A program made the translations under genes and the position numbers. The notes below the pieces were generated by a model. That model saw only the letters and a program-made list of their open reading frames with translations, ran no database searches and was not told the origin of the DNA. Positions 41,701 through 48,093 of a stretch of 56,757 bases of DNA are shown piece after piece. Source of the stretch: Prevotella sp. (lineage in GTDB: Bacteria > Bacteroidota > Bacteroidia > Bacteroidales > Bacteroidaceae); assembly GCA_017557185.1 (NCBI GenBank), contig JAFZAP010000027.1, forward strand, positions 1-56,757, in the 5' to 3' direction. Position 1 is the stretch's first letter. Every line of letters begins with the position of its first letter.

Positions 41701-42500
41701 TGGCTGGCTGGGAGTACGAAGGCATCAACAATGTTGAGGCTGAGTACGACGAGATTGGCTTCGCAGAAGGTTGGGGTGGTACGCCTGAGGCTGCTACCTT
41801 CGACATCCATCAGACTATCAGCAACCTGCCCGCCGGTACCTATAAGGTGATGGTCAACGGTGTATTCCGTCAGGGTGGTGTTGACGCTGAGAGAAAGATG
41901 TCGCAGTATGAGTATGCTGAGAAGCTCGGCAAGCTCGACATGCTGAATGACAAGGCTAAGGAAGACGTTCAGGTTTACAACGGCGCAGGCCAGTTCTATG
42001 GAAATGGCAATTACAAGCCGTTCCACCGCTGGAACTACATCGTCACCGACGAGTGGGATGAAGTAATCGACATTTTTGCTTCAACTGGTTCTTACACCGA
42101 TGGTGCTTGGGTAGAATATGTTGACAGTGTGACCTATGGCCCAGACGAGCTGCCCGAAAGCTACTTCCTGCCCGATAACCGTCTGGCTCTCTACCAGCTC
42201 GTGCTGCTTGGCCTGTATGACAACGAACTCTATTGCGACGTTGCTGACGACGGCAAGCTCACGATTGGTGCTTGCAACCAGAATGCAACTGGATTAGACT
42301 GGACTCCGTTCTCCAACTGGCGTCTCTTCTATCTCGGTACTGAGAGTTCACATGCTACTGACGCTATCCGCGAGACTGAGGTTGCAACCAACAAGATCGA
42401 TGCTATCTACAGTATTGATGGTCGCCGCCTGAACCACCTGCAGAAGGGCATGAACATTGTCGTGGTGAACGGCAAGGCCAAGAAGATCATGGTGAAGTAA
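38742..42500 (+). CDS. Large modular secreted protein, paralogous architecture
   Basis: About 1252 residues. An ATG is at 38742 (MLMKQLFRY) and another at 38748; the TTG further upstream is unlikely. The signal peptide ends near TSAFA. Beta-sandwich modules alternate with helical spacers: an N-terminal module with WNIPEPQPSAFVQGDTFAIRNVG (about residues 25-190), then modules around 290-450 (TVPAGVYTLRCYAMTRDNM), 590-820 (KVGAYRLQTKGWYRSTTNED; WLIWDDFELVFIG) and 1010-1210 (ISNLPAGTYKVMVNGVFRQGG). Helical stretches lie at about 455-560 and 830-990 (EAYAKLRKENDKLNDDIIKFS). The tail IYSIDGRRLNHLQKGMNIVVVNGKAKKIMVK (in outline) is nearly the same as that of the divergent neighbour. No catalytic domain recognised; probable surface glycan-binding or scaffold protein. 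A strong terminator follows. Confidence 0.88.
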   Translation: MLMKQLFRYVLLLLATFMGTSAFAADWNIPEPQPSAFVQGDTFAIRNVGLQMFLYKGEAWGTQVCVNTKEDAFAQGEYYLVAPTIDEANADTWGSYYILFDSFGTWGSHRIWRQPGDGNLGTGIKGCFIDNAGNGPDEHLWDIQPVGDNKYTIGIPPTCTEENGARADCLYTEGEFLGVQLDHESNWAASNADGVTYGLYYDVVYADNPANCQWEFFNKKDIDIYNGKWELAHMCDDAAEVDIPTDSYAAIINNPNATIEEVKAAIAELEAKLREADSWNYPQDITEGIIKTPNPYQNHADGWRVYDGSGKELTAANIGSSSKEGDWWIGEFWNASGYSIRQTITVPAGVYTLRCYAMTRDNMNAVLKAGDNQMFIARVPSSTANVRSAAAGLFLKGECQNDISWVQLEDADVEISLTADSETGDHWLPWRNFQLLDRGANMRSYQKAAAALAEGWEEEFIDENGDPRNIFTQDYYDAIADAVASIPTSTNTETALAIYKKVQQSLNDLRENVQLYRWLYLHTVNPETMENPANEPWGLREPFTSVWSEAEEIFYDEDYTKTNEYLRDLKERYIKSRQETIWNIGDEVDRGGDVTIYIENPHFKNDDGTASSFDGWTVGSSSTFQNNAGAIPVIEQWNGSGNTGIIDVSQEITIRKVGAYRLQTKGWYRSTTNEDTHAQEGYNTVNTYLFGASSEYRFHDIYEHPYTPQEKQQYFPKGNIYGTNMNGVGQSANGPGDTDDETYIETLLEDGWEVCYPNNCTGANELFNNPDVNWYDMTCDFLGLGADTPVKIGVRGRDVPGYAWLIWDDFELVFIGDELADMQPIAQQAADAAKEEFPSFDDIEANKAKWDALQNYVAVLENPTDKDALVEAYKNIDNARVALRSSMEAYAKLRKENDKLNDDIIKFSRTAKEDALEAADKLYQEVEDMLAKGTVADEDIDAVIERILDAKNALRFPNNMDEASDENPVDCTALINNPKYYDEGTTMAGWEYEGINNVEAEYDEIGFAEGWGGTPEAATFDIHQTISNLPAGTYKVMVNGVFRQGGVDAERKMSQYEYAEKLGKLDMLNDKAKEDVQVYNGAGQFYGNGNYKPFHRWNYIVTDEWDEVIDIFASTGSYTDGAWVEYVDSVTYGPDELPESYFLPDNRLALYQLVLLGLYDNELYCDVADDGKLTIGACNQNATGLDWTPFSNWRLFYLGTESSHATDAIRETEVATNKIDAIYSIDGRRLNHLQKGMNIVVVNGKAKKIMVK

Positions 42501-42536
42501 ATTCACTCAATTCCGAACAACTCGGAATAAACTCCC

Positions 42537-42576
42537 AACAGCCGGGACCCAACCACGGGTCCTGGCTGTTTTTTGT
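42537..42576 (+). terminator. Strong intrinsic terminator
   Basis: AACAGCCGGGACCC pairs with GGGTCCTGGCTGTT (one G-U pair, 14-bp stem, short loop), followed by six to eight T. It lies 37 nt after the stop codon at 42500. A smaller 6-bp hairpin, TTCCGA/TCGGAA, precedes it at 42511-42527. Confidence 0.92.
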
Positions 42577-42577
42577 T

Positions 42578-42913
42578 ACCCACCCCCTGCCCCTCCCGAG
42601 GGGAGGGGAGTTTAAATGGAGAGAGTTGGCGCACACTCTGTGTAAGCATTGCTTCCAAACTTGAAACGCATTGTTTTAAGACCCAAAAGGCATTTCTTTA
42701 AGGGTGTGAAAACATCGCTCCAAGCGTGTGAAAGGATTGCACCAACCGTCTGAAAGCATTGCGCTAAGCGTCTGAAAGCAATGTTCCTTTCCAACTGGAG
42801 CACTGCTCTAGTGGTTACGGAGCATAGCTCTGTAAGGAATGGAGCATTACTCTGTAGGGTACGGAGCAGTGCTATAGAAGCCTCACCCCAACCCTCTCCA
42901 AAAGGAGAGGGAG
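42578..42913. repeat. Intergenic composite repeat block with exact 22-nt array
   Basis: Left border: GC-rich module 42578-42613 (ACCCACCCCC...CGAGGGGAGGGGAG), the same type as in the GH2 gene. Right border: 42881-42913, CTCACCCCAACCCTCTCC/GGAGAGGGAG hairpin-type module. Between them, about 42643-42880, are 11 degenerate units. The equivalent core base (C of AGCATTGC) falls at 42652, 42674, 42696, 42718, 42740, 42762, 42784, 42806, 42828, 42850 and 42872, always 22 nt apart. Cores read GCATTGCT, GCATTGTT, ACATCGCT, GCACTGCT, GCAGTGCT and similar. Confidence 0.85.
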
Positions 42914-43013
42914 CAGACACATAGAAGACTGAGGGTGTGTAAAAATAGAATTATGAAAGCGCTACCTTTCGGGATGTCGAACGGCAGCTTGCGTAGCATC
43001 GCGAAGCAAGAAT

Positions 43014-43106
43014 TGTCAACTATCAACTGTCAACTATCAACTGTCAACTATCAACTGTCAACTATCAACTGTCAACTATCAACTGTCAACTATCAACTAT
43101 CAACTA
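43014..43106. repeat. TCAACTA/TCAACTG heptad microsatellite
   Basis: About a dozen heptads alternating TCAACTA and TCAACTG (14-bp superunit TGTCAACTATCAAC). The array runs up to and includes the stop codon (CTA on this strand, TAG on the minus strand, 43104-43106) of the kinase gene. The same heptad forms part of the second insertion in the GH2 gene. Confidence 0.9.
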
Positions 43107-43727
43107 TCCTTCCATCGGGAACAGTCCGAAGAGCTTGGCATCGATCATATCGGTGACCTTCTGGAGGTCTTCGGCCGACTCTCCGAACTTCACGGTGTCG
43201 CCGTCAACGATGATGAGATTGCCCTTGTAGGTGCTGATCCAGTCCTCGTAGCGACGGCCGAGGCCTTCGAGATAGTCGATGCGAATGCCCTGCTCGAACT
43301 CACGGCCACGCTTCTGAATCTGTGCCACAAGCGTTGGAATGGTGGAACGGATGTAGATCATCAGATCCGGCAGCTTCACCAGCGAGATCATCAACTCGAA
43401 CAGGTCCTCGTAGTTCTCGAAGTCGCGGTCGGACATCATTCCCTGCGCATGCAGGTTTGGTGCGAAGATGCGGGCATCCTCGAAGATGGTACGGTCCTGG
43501 ATGATGGTCTCACTCGACTGCGAGATTTCGACGACTTCCTTGAAACGCTTGTTGAGGAAGTAGATCTGGGTATTGAACGCCCACCGCTTCATATCAGCGT
43601 AGAAGTCGGCGAGATAAGGGTTGTTGTCGACGGGCTCGAACCGTGGGGTCCAGCCGTAACGCTTGGCAAGGAGTCGCGTGAGCGTGGTCTTGCCGCTTCC
43701 GATGTTTCCTGCTATAGCTATGTGCAT
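43104..43727 (-). CDS. Deoxynucleoside kinase (dGK/dAK/dCK family)
   Basis: 207 residues, usual length for bacterial deoxynucleoside kinases. It transfers phosphate from ATP to deoxynucleosides for salvage. The P-loop is at residues 7-15 (GNIGSGKTT). Other motifs are the substrate-site stretch with DRTIFEDARIFAPN (about 75-90), the PDLMIYIRSTIPTLVAQIQKRGREFEQ core (about 115-145, including the Arg-rich LID) and ENYEDLFELM. It is a close paralogue of the next gene upstream, with a 30-nt gap, and both lie in one operon with the S9 peptidase. Its last residues (FPMEG) differ from the paralogue (FPE) and the stop lies in a microsatellite. Confidence 0.93.
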   Translation of the reverse strand: MHIAIAGNIGSGKTTLTRLLAKRYGWTPRFEPVDNNPYLADFYADMKRWAFNTQIYFLNKRFKEVVEISQSSETIIQDRTIFEDARIFAPNLHAQGMMSDRDFENYEDLFELMISLVKLPDLMIYIRSTIPTLVAQIQKRGREFEQGIRIDYLEGLGRRYEDWISTYKGNLIIVDGDTVKFGESAEDLQKVTDMIDAKLFGLFPMEG

Positions 43728-43757
43728 AGTGAGATTTACTATTTTACGATTTACAAT

Positions 43758-44378
43758 TTATTCTGGGAACAAGCCAAACAGCGTGCGGTCGATTTTGTCG
43801 ATGATGCCGGCAAAGTCGCGGGGGTTGTTCTGGAAGTCGAGCGGGTCGGCATCCACCACGAGCACGCGGCCGCGGTATTTTTTGAAGATGAATTCCTCGT
43901 AGCGCTCGTTCAGATTGGCGAGGTAGTCGAGGGGAATGGTCTGCTCATAGTCGCGCCCGCGTTTCTGGATGTTCTGCACCAGATGTGGCACCGAGGCCCG
44001 CAGATAAATCATCAGGTCGGGATGGCGCACGATGTAGAGCATCGACTCGAAGAGTTCCATGTAGGTCTCGAAGTCGCGGTCGTCGAGGTTGCCCATCGCG
44101 TGATTATTGGCGGTGAACACATAGACTCCCTCGAAGATGGAGCGGTCCTGGATGATGGTATGCTCAGCGCTTGCTATATCCAGAAGGTCGCGGAAGCGCT
44201 GCTTGAGGAAGTACACCTCGAGTGCAAACGACCAGCGCGGTATGTCGGCATAGTAGTCCTCGAGGTAGGGATTGTAGTCCACAGCCTCGAAGCGCGGCTC
44301 CCATCCGTAATGGTGTGCGAGCATATTGGTGAGCGTTGTCTTCCCGCTCCCTATGTTTCCTGCAACGGCGATGTGCAT
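43758..44378 (-). CDS. Deoxynucleoside kinase, second paralogue
   Basis: 206 residues. P-loop GNIGSGKTT at residues 7-15. DRSIFEGVYVFTANN (about 75-90) holds the conserved Asp-Arg-Ser of the family (DRT in the neighbour). HPDLMIYLRASVPHLVQNIQKRGRDYEQ carries the LID arginines. Two tandem deoxynucleoside kinases suggest two substrate specificities or, as known for some Firmicutes, a heterodimer (dAK/dGK); which applies here cannot be read from sequence. The start lies 2 nt after the S9 peptidase stop, so the genes are translationally linked. Confidence 0.93.
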   Translation of the reverse strand: MHIAVAGNIGSGKTTLTNMLAHHYGWEPRFEAVDYNPYLEDYYADIPRWSFALEVYFLKQRFRDLLDIASAEHTIIQDRSIFEGVYVFTANNHAMGNLDDRDFETYMELFESMLYIVRHPDLMIYLRASVPHLVQNIQKRGRDYEQTIPLDYLANLNERYEEFIFKKYRGRVLVVDADPLDFQNNPRDFAGIIDKIDRTLFGLFPE

Positions 44379-44380
44379 AA

Positions 44381-46858
44381 TTACTCTGGTATGGGTTTAT
44401 ACATGTAATTCCACCACGATGCGTCGTCCTTGAGCCAACGCTGGAACCACGCGAAGATGGTGTTCTGCCACTTGCGGCGCTTCTGGTAGTCCATGATCCA
44501 GTGGTTCTCGCCCTCGACGATGACGAAAGCCGTGGGGCGGCCCAGCAATTTCAAGGCGTTGAACATTTGGATCGACTCTCCCACGGGTACGTTTGTATCG
44601 GCAGCTCCGTGGAGGAAGAGCAACGGCGTGTGAATCTTATCGGCATTGAAGAGCGGACTCTGGTCGACATAGAGGTCGCGGCGTGTCCAAGGATAGCTTT
44701 CTGCCATCGACACCTCGCTATAACTGTAGCCCCAGTAGCCTTCGCCCCAGTAGCTGGTGTGGTCGCTGATGCCGGCATGACTGATGGCGGCAGCGAAGAG
44801 GTCGGTCTGCGTCTGCAGGTATTGCGTCATGAAGCCGCCATAGCTCGCGCCGATACAGCCGATCTTCTCCTTATTTATATATGGATGCTCCGCGCAGAAG
44901 CGCTTCACACCCTCGATGATGTCTTCGGCAACACCCTTACCCGCTGTGTTGACATGTCGGCTGGAGAACTCCTGCCCGAAACCCGTAGCACCGCTGGGGT
45001 TGATGACATAGACCACATAGCCCAGGGCGGCATAGGCATGCTGAGGATAGCGCGATTCGAAGTTGCGGCTCGTAGGCGAGCAACCACCGTAGTAGTTCAC
45101 AATCATCGGATATTTCTTCGTTGCATCGAAGTGGGGCGGCAGGTAGAAACGGCCGCAGATGGTGTCGCCTCGCGAAGAGACGAAGTCCCAAGGCAGGCAG
45201 TCGCCCAACTCGATATCCTTGAGCAATTCCTTGTTCGGGTCGTCGAGGAGCATCGCCCCTTGGCTCTTTCCCTTTGCGCCCTGTCCCTTCAAATCCACCA
45301 GATAGCTGCGGTTGCTATGGGAGGCGCCCTGACCCGTGAATGCCATGAATGTAGAGGTGCGGCCCAGCGAGAAGCCGGTGATGAGTTCCTCAGGCAGGTT
45401 GATTCGCTCTATCTGACGCGTCTTCGGATTCAAGCGGAAGAAGTTGATGCAGTCACGGTCCTCTGCCGTGAAGTAAATCTGTCCGTCGGCTTCGCTCCAA
45501 CGGGCTCTCTGCACACTGGGGTTGAACGTGCGGGTGAGGGCGGTGGCTTGTCGCGAGGCGATGTCGAAGAGGAAGAGCTGTATGTCGGTCATACTCGGAA
45601 TACGTCCTTCAGGCACGTTCTTGCCTATGCCGCCAAACGCTTCGGGCGACCCGCTGACCAGCAACTGGCGGCCGTCGGGCGAGAAGGAAGCGCTATTGAG
45701 GAAGCCGTCGTCGCTGATAAGGGTATCGGCACGAAGGGTGTTCAGGTCCAGACGAATGATGGAGGAAAGCGTGGTGGGGCGCTGTGTCAGGCGACTGCGG
45801 CTCGACATGAGCAGCAGGTATCGTCCGTCGGCAGAGACATCAGTCACGCTGACGTCGTGGAAGCCATAGGTGAGTCGCTGGGAGAGACCTGTCTGCACGT
45901 CATACAGCGTCAGCGACGAGCGCGATCGCCAGCCGGGTTGACGGTCATCGGGTTCGCTAATCTCATAGACACCATCGGCACGCTTCGGTCCTTCGTTCTG
46001 ATGGGTGAAGAGCAGACGGTGTTCATCGGGCAGGATGCGGAACGGGTCGTCGGGCAGCGCCGTAGCCAGCGTCTGCTGTTCATGGGTAGCAGGGTCAACA
46101 ACGATGAGTCGGCGTCCACCCTCGCCCTTCTCGGTATAATAATAGCGGTTGGTACGCGGCATCCACGTGATGTTCTTGTCGGTCTCCAGCAACCGCTTGC
46201 CTGTCTTTGGCTCCGTGAGCACAGAGCGACCCGAAGTGGTTCCGCCAGGCAGCGTCTCGTTATAGCGACTGATGAGATAGCGGCCATCGGGCGACAAGGC
46301 GACAGACTGTATCCGCGTGCCGTCGGTAACATCGCTAAGCGTGTAGAGGCGCTTGCCGGAAGCACTAACCAACGGCGTGGAAGAATCCTTCCCGTCCTGT
46401 GTGACCACAACCACTGCCGTATCGCGGCGACCTGCCTTCGCAAGGTATTTCACGACAACTTCGTGATTCCCCGCCAGCAAGTCAAGGTTCCGGCCATCGG
46501 TTTTCTTCCCGTCGACGAAGAGCTGGTAGTCCTTCAGATGACGCACCGCGATGGAAGCCTTGGCATAGCCGAGTGTCTGGAGGTCGGTCTGCAGGAGACA
46601 GAGTGCCTGCTGGCAGCGACACTCAGGCAGCAGACTATCGGTGGTCTGGACTGCATGGCGGGCCAAGTCAAGCTTCAACGGAGTATCGAGCAACGATGCA
46701 GGCTTATAGCTCTCAGCGTTCAGGTTCACCGTGTCGAGCATCACCGGTGTATGTACCTCGTAGGGGCCGGCATAGCGGAAAGTGGCTATTCTGACGTCAG
46801 TAGCGTGTACCGACATCGCCAGCAAACACGTGGCTAAGAGGGATAGGATTCTTTTCAT
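44381..46858 (-). CDS. S9 family prolyl oligopeptidase / DPP-IV-like peptidase
   Basis: The start at 46858 gives the signal peptide MKRILSLLATCLLAMSVHA and about 825 residues; the upstream extension to 47017 would cross the divergent gene. The N-terminal half contains beta-propeller WD-like strands (SVALSPDGRYLISRYNE, VTDVSADGRYLLLMSS, SASFSPDGRQLLVSG). The C-terminal alpha/beta hydrolase carries the triad: Ser in GASYGGF (about residue 671), Asp in HGAADTNVP (about 752) and His in GENHWI (about 786). It acts in the periplasm on short peptides, probably Xaa-Pro or related. A TATCTTTG-type -7 element lies on its strand at 46885-46892. Confidence 0.93.
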   Translation of the reverse strand: MKRILSLLATCLLAMSVHATDVRIATFRYAGPYEVHTPVMLDTVNLNAESYKPASLLDTPLKLDLARHAVQTTDSLLPECRCQQALCLLQTDLQTLGYAKASIAVRHLKDYQLFVDGKKTDGRNLDLLAGNHEVVVKYLAKAGRRDTAVVVVTQDGKDSSTPLVSASGKRLYTLSDVTDGTRIQSVALSPDGRYLISRYNETLPGGTTSGRSVLTEPKTGKRLLETDKNITWMPRTNRYYYTEKGEGGRRLIVVDPATHEQQTLATALPDDPFRILPDEHRLLFTHQNEGPKRADGVYEISEPDDRQPGWRSRSSLTLYDVQTGLSQRLTYGFHDVSVTDVSADGRYLLLMSSRSRLTQRPTTLSSIIRLDLNTLRADTLISDDGFLNSASFSPDGRQLLVSGSPEAFGGIGKNVPEGRIPSMTDIQLFLFDIASRQATALTRTFNPSVQRARWSEADGQIYFTAEDRDCINFFRLNPKTRQIERINLPEELITGFSLGRTSTFMAFTGQGASHSNRSYLVDLKGQGAKGKSQGAMLLDDPNKELLKDIELGDCLPWDFVSSRGDTICGRFYLPPHFDATKKYPMIVNYYGGCSPTSRNFESRYPQHAYAALGYVVYVINPSGATGFGQEFSSRHVNTAGKGVAEDIIEGVKRFCAEHPYINKEKIGCIGASYGGFMTQYLQTQTDLFAAAISHAGISDHTSYWGEGYWGYSYSEVSMAESYPWTRRDLYVDQSPLFNADKIHTPLLFLHGAADTNVPVGESIQMFNALKLLGRPTAFVIVEGENHWIMDYQKRRKWQNTIFAWFQRWLKDDASWWNYMYKPIPE

Positions 46859-46884
46859 TGTCGCATGATAGGTTTTTAGACCTA

Positions 46885-46892
46885 CAAAGATA
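46885..46892 (-). promoter_or_regulatory. Promoter -7 element for the S9 peptidase operon
   Basis: Minus strand reads TATCTTTG, a full TAnnTTTG match 27 nt before the start codon. A TTTG at 46907-46910 is only 14 nt away, closer than the usual 19-21, so the -33 box is uncertain. Confidence 0.5.
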
Positions 46893-46956
46893 ACAATTTT
46901 TTCGCACAAATGGGAGTTTTTCCTACAAAAAATGAACGGAATCAGATTTTTATGTG

Positions 46957-46964
46957 TATTTTTG
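46957..46964 (+). promoter_or_regulatory. Promoter -7 element for the cytoplasmic GH109-like gene
   Basis: TATTTTTG matches TAnnTTTG, 21 nt before the start codon at 46985. No clear -33 box is seen. It lies in the 126-nt divergent region shared with the S9 peptidase gene. Confidence 0.5.
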
Positions 46965-46984
46965 CAAAAAGAAAGTAAACGACC

Positions 46985-48037
46985 ATGCCAAACATCATCA
47001 AAACAACGGAACCGCAACGACCTGACGGCCAGAAGTCAGTGCTCGGTCTGCGCACGCCACCGATGGAGGTGGTGCGCGTGGGATTTGTGGGACTGGGCGA
47101 ACGCGGCATGAAGGCAGTGAGGCGGTTTTGCGAAATCAGTCATGCGCGTGTGGCTGCACTCTGCGACGTCTCTGCGCAACGCCTCGCCGAGGCACTGGCT
47201 ATCGCTGCCGATGCCAGGACCTTCGACAGCTACGAAGTTCTTTGCAAGAGCGATGATGTGGACTTGGTCTATGTCTGCACCGATTGGGCTTCACACGTGC
47301 CTATTGCCCTTGATGCCATGAATAACGGCAAACATGTCGCCATAGAGGTGCCTGCCGCCACGACGCTCAACGACTGCTGGGCACTGGTGGATGCCGCCGA
47401 ACGCACACAACGCCATTGCACCATGCTGGAGAACTGCTGCTATGCCAGCTGCCACCTTGCCACACTGGCGGCCACACGACGTGGCAGGATGGGAACTATC
47501 GTACATGTTGAGGGGGGCTACATTCACCCTATCGGCGACCGCTGGACGCCTTGGCGCACGGCTGCAAACCAACAGCTGCGCGGCGACCTCTACCCCACTC
47601 ACGGCATGGGGCCCGCCTGTCAACTGCTGGGCATCCACCGCTCCGACTGGATAGAAACCCTCGTCAGTATGGACACCGAACCTTTCCTGCGGAAAGACTT
47701 CCGCAACGGCGACCACACGACGACCCTCATGCGCACCCGACAGGGGAAAACCATCCTGTTGCAACACAACGTCGTGGATCCACACGAATACACCCGCCGC
47801 TATCACGTTGTTGGCACACTCGATGCGGTGGAAAGCCGCGACAGCACTCCCCACGACCAGATGAGCCGACGCATGGACTGGCGACTTGTGCATTGTCTGC
47901 ACCAGGGACTGCCGCTCGATATCGATGTTTACGATTTGGCTGAGTGGTGTGCCGTGAGCGAGTTGTCACGCCTCTCCATCGAAAATGATCACATGCCTGT
48001 GGCGTTTCCCGATTTTTCTCGTTCAAAAATTTGGTAA
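46985..48037 (+). CDS. GH109-type Gfo/Idh/MocA protein without signal peptide
   Basis: 350 residues. The N-terminal Rossmann fold (VVRVGFVGLGERGMKAVRRF, residues about 29-48) binds NAD. GKHVAIEVPAATTLNDCW (about 116-133) is the typical Gfo/Idh/MocA stretch. The C-terminal domain carries MLENCCY, the VEGGYIHPIGDRW segment and LRGDLYPTHGMGPACQLLGIHRSDW, whose Tyr and His positions match GH109 alpha-N-acetylgalactosaminidases. GH109 enzymes use NAD in an oxidation-elimination mechanism. Compared with its neighbour it lacks a signal peptide and about 90 residues in the region before LVHCLHQGLPLDIDVYD. It could be a cytoplasmic sugar enzyme or an oxidoreductase; the substrate is unknown. Confidence 0.88.
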   Translation: MPNIIKTTEPQRPDGQKSVLGLRTPPMEVVRVGFVGLGERGMKAVRRFCEISHARVAALCDVSAQRLAEALAIAADARTFDSYEVLCKSDDVDLVYVCTDWASHVPIALDAMNNGKHVAIEVPAATTLNDCWALVDAAERTQRHCTMLENCCYASCHLATLAATRRGRMGTIVHVEGGYIHPIGDRWTPWRTAANQQLRGDLYPTHGMGPACQLLGIHRSDWIETLVSMDTEPFLRKDFRNGDHTTTLMRTRQGKTILLQHNVVDPHEYTRRYHVVGTLDAVESRDSTPHDQMSRRMDWRLVHCLHQGLPLDIDVYDLAEWCAVSELSRLSIENDHMPVAFPDFSRSKIW

Positions 48038-48060
48038 TTCCGATTTTATATGTAACTTTG
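48030..48060 (+). promoter_or_regulatory. Promoter TTTG-N19-TAACTTTG
   Basis: TTTG at 48030-48033 and TAACTTTG at 48053-48060 with 19-nt spacing, a full Bacteroidetes promoter. Its -33 box lies inside the last codons of the preceding gene (stop 48035-48037), so the secreted paralogue can be expressed independently. Confidence 0.82.
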
Positions 48061-48093
48061 CAAAATACATTAAACCTTTAATAACTAAAAAGA

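Noticed and set aside
40605-42026. 473-codon minus-strand frame opposite the modular secreted protein
   Set aside because: Antisense shadow; the plus strand has signal peptide, modules, conserved tail, promoter and terminator.
42643-42880. Possible CRISPR array
   Set aside because: Units are contiguous 22-mers with degenerate sequence; there is no constant repeat alternating with unique spacers and no cas gene in the window.
44501-46837. 778-codon open frame on the plus strand opposite the S9 peptidase
   Set aside because: It is the antisense shadow of a high-GC-third-position gene whose sense product has signal peptide and full catalytic triad; the antisense protein has no recognisable domain and no promoter or ribosome site.
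46859-47017. Upstream extension of the S9 peptidase
   Set aside because: It would cross the divergent gene's start and both promoters, and would bury the signal peptide that begins at 46858.
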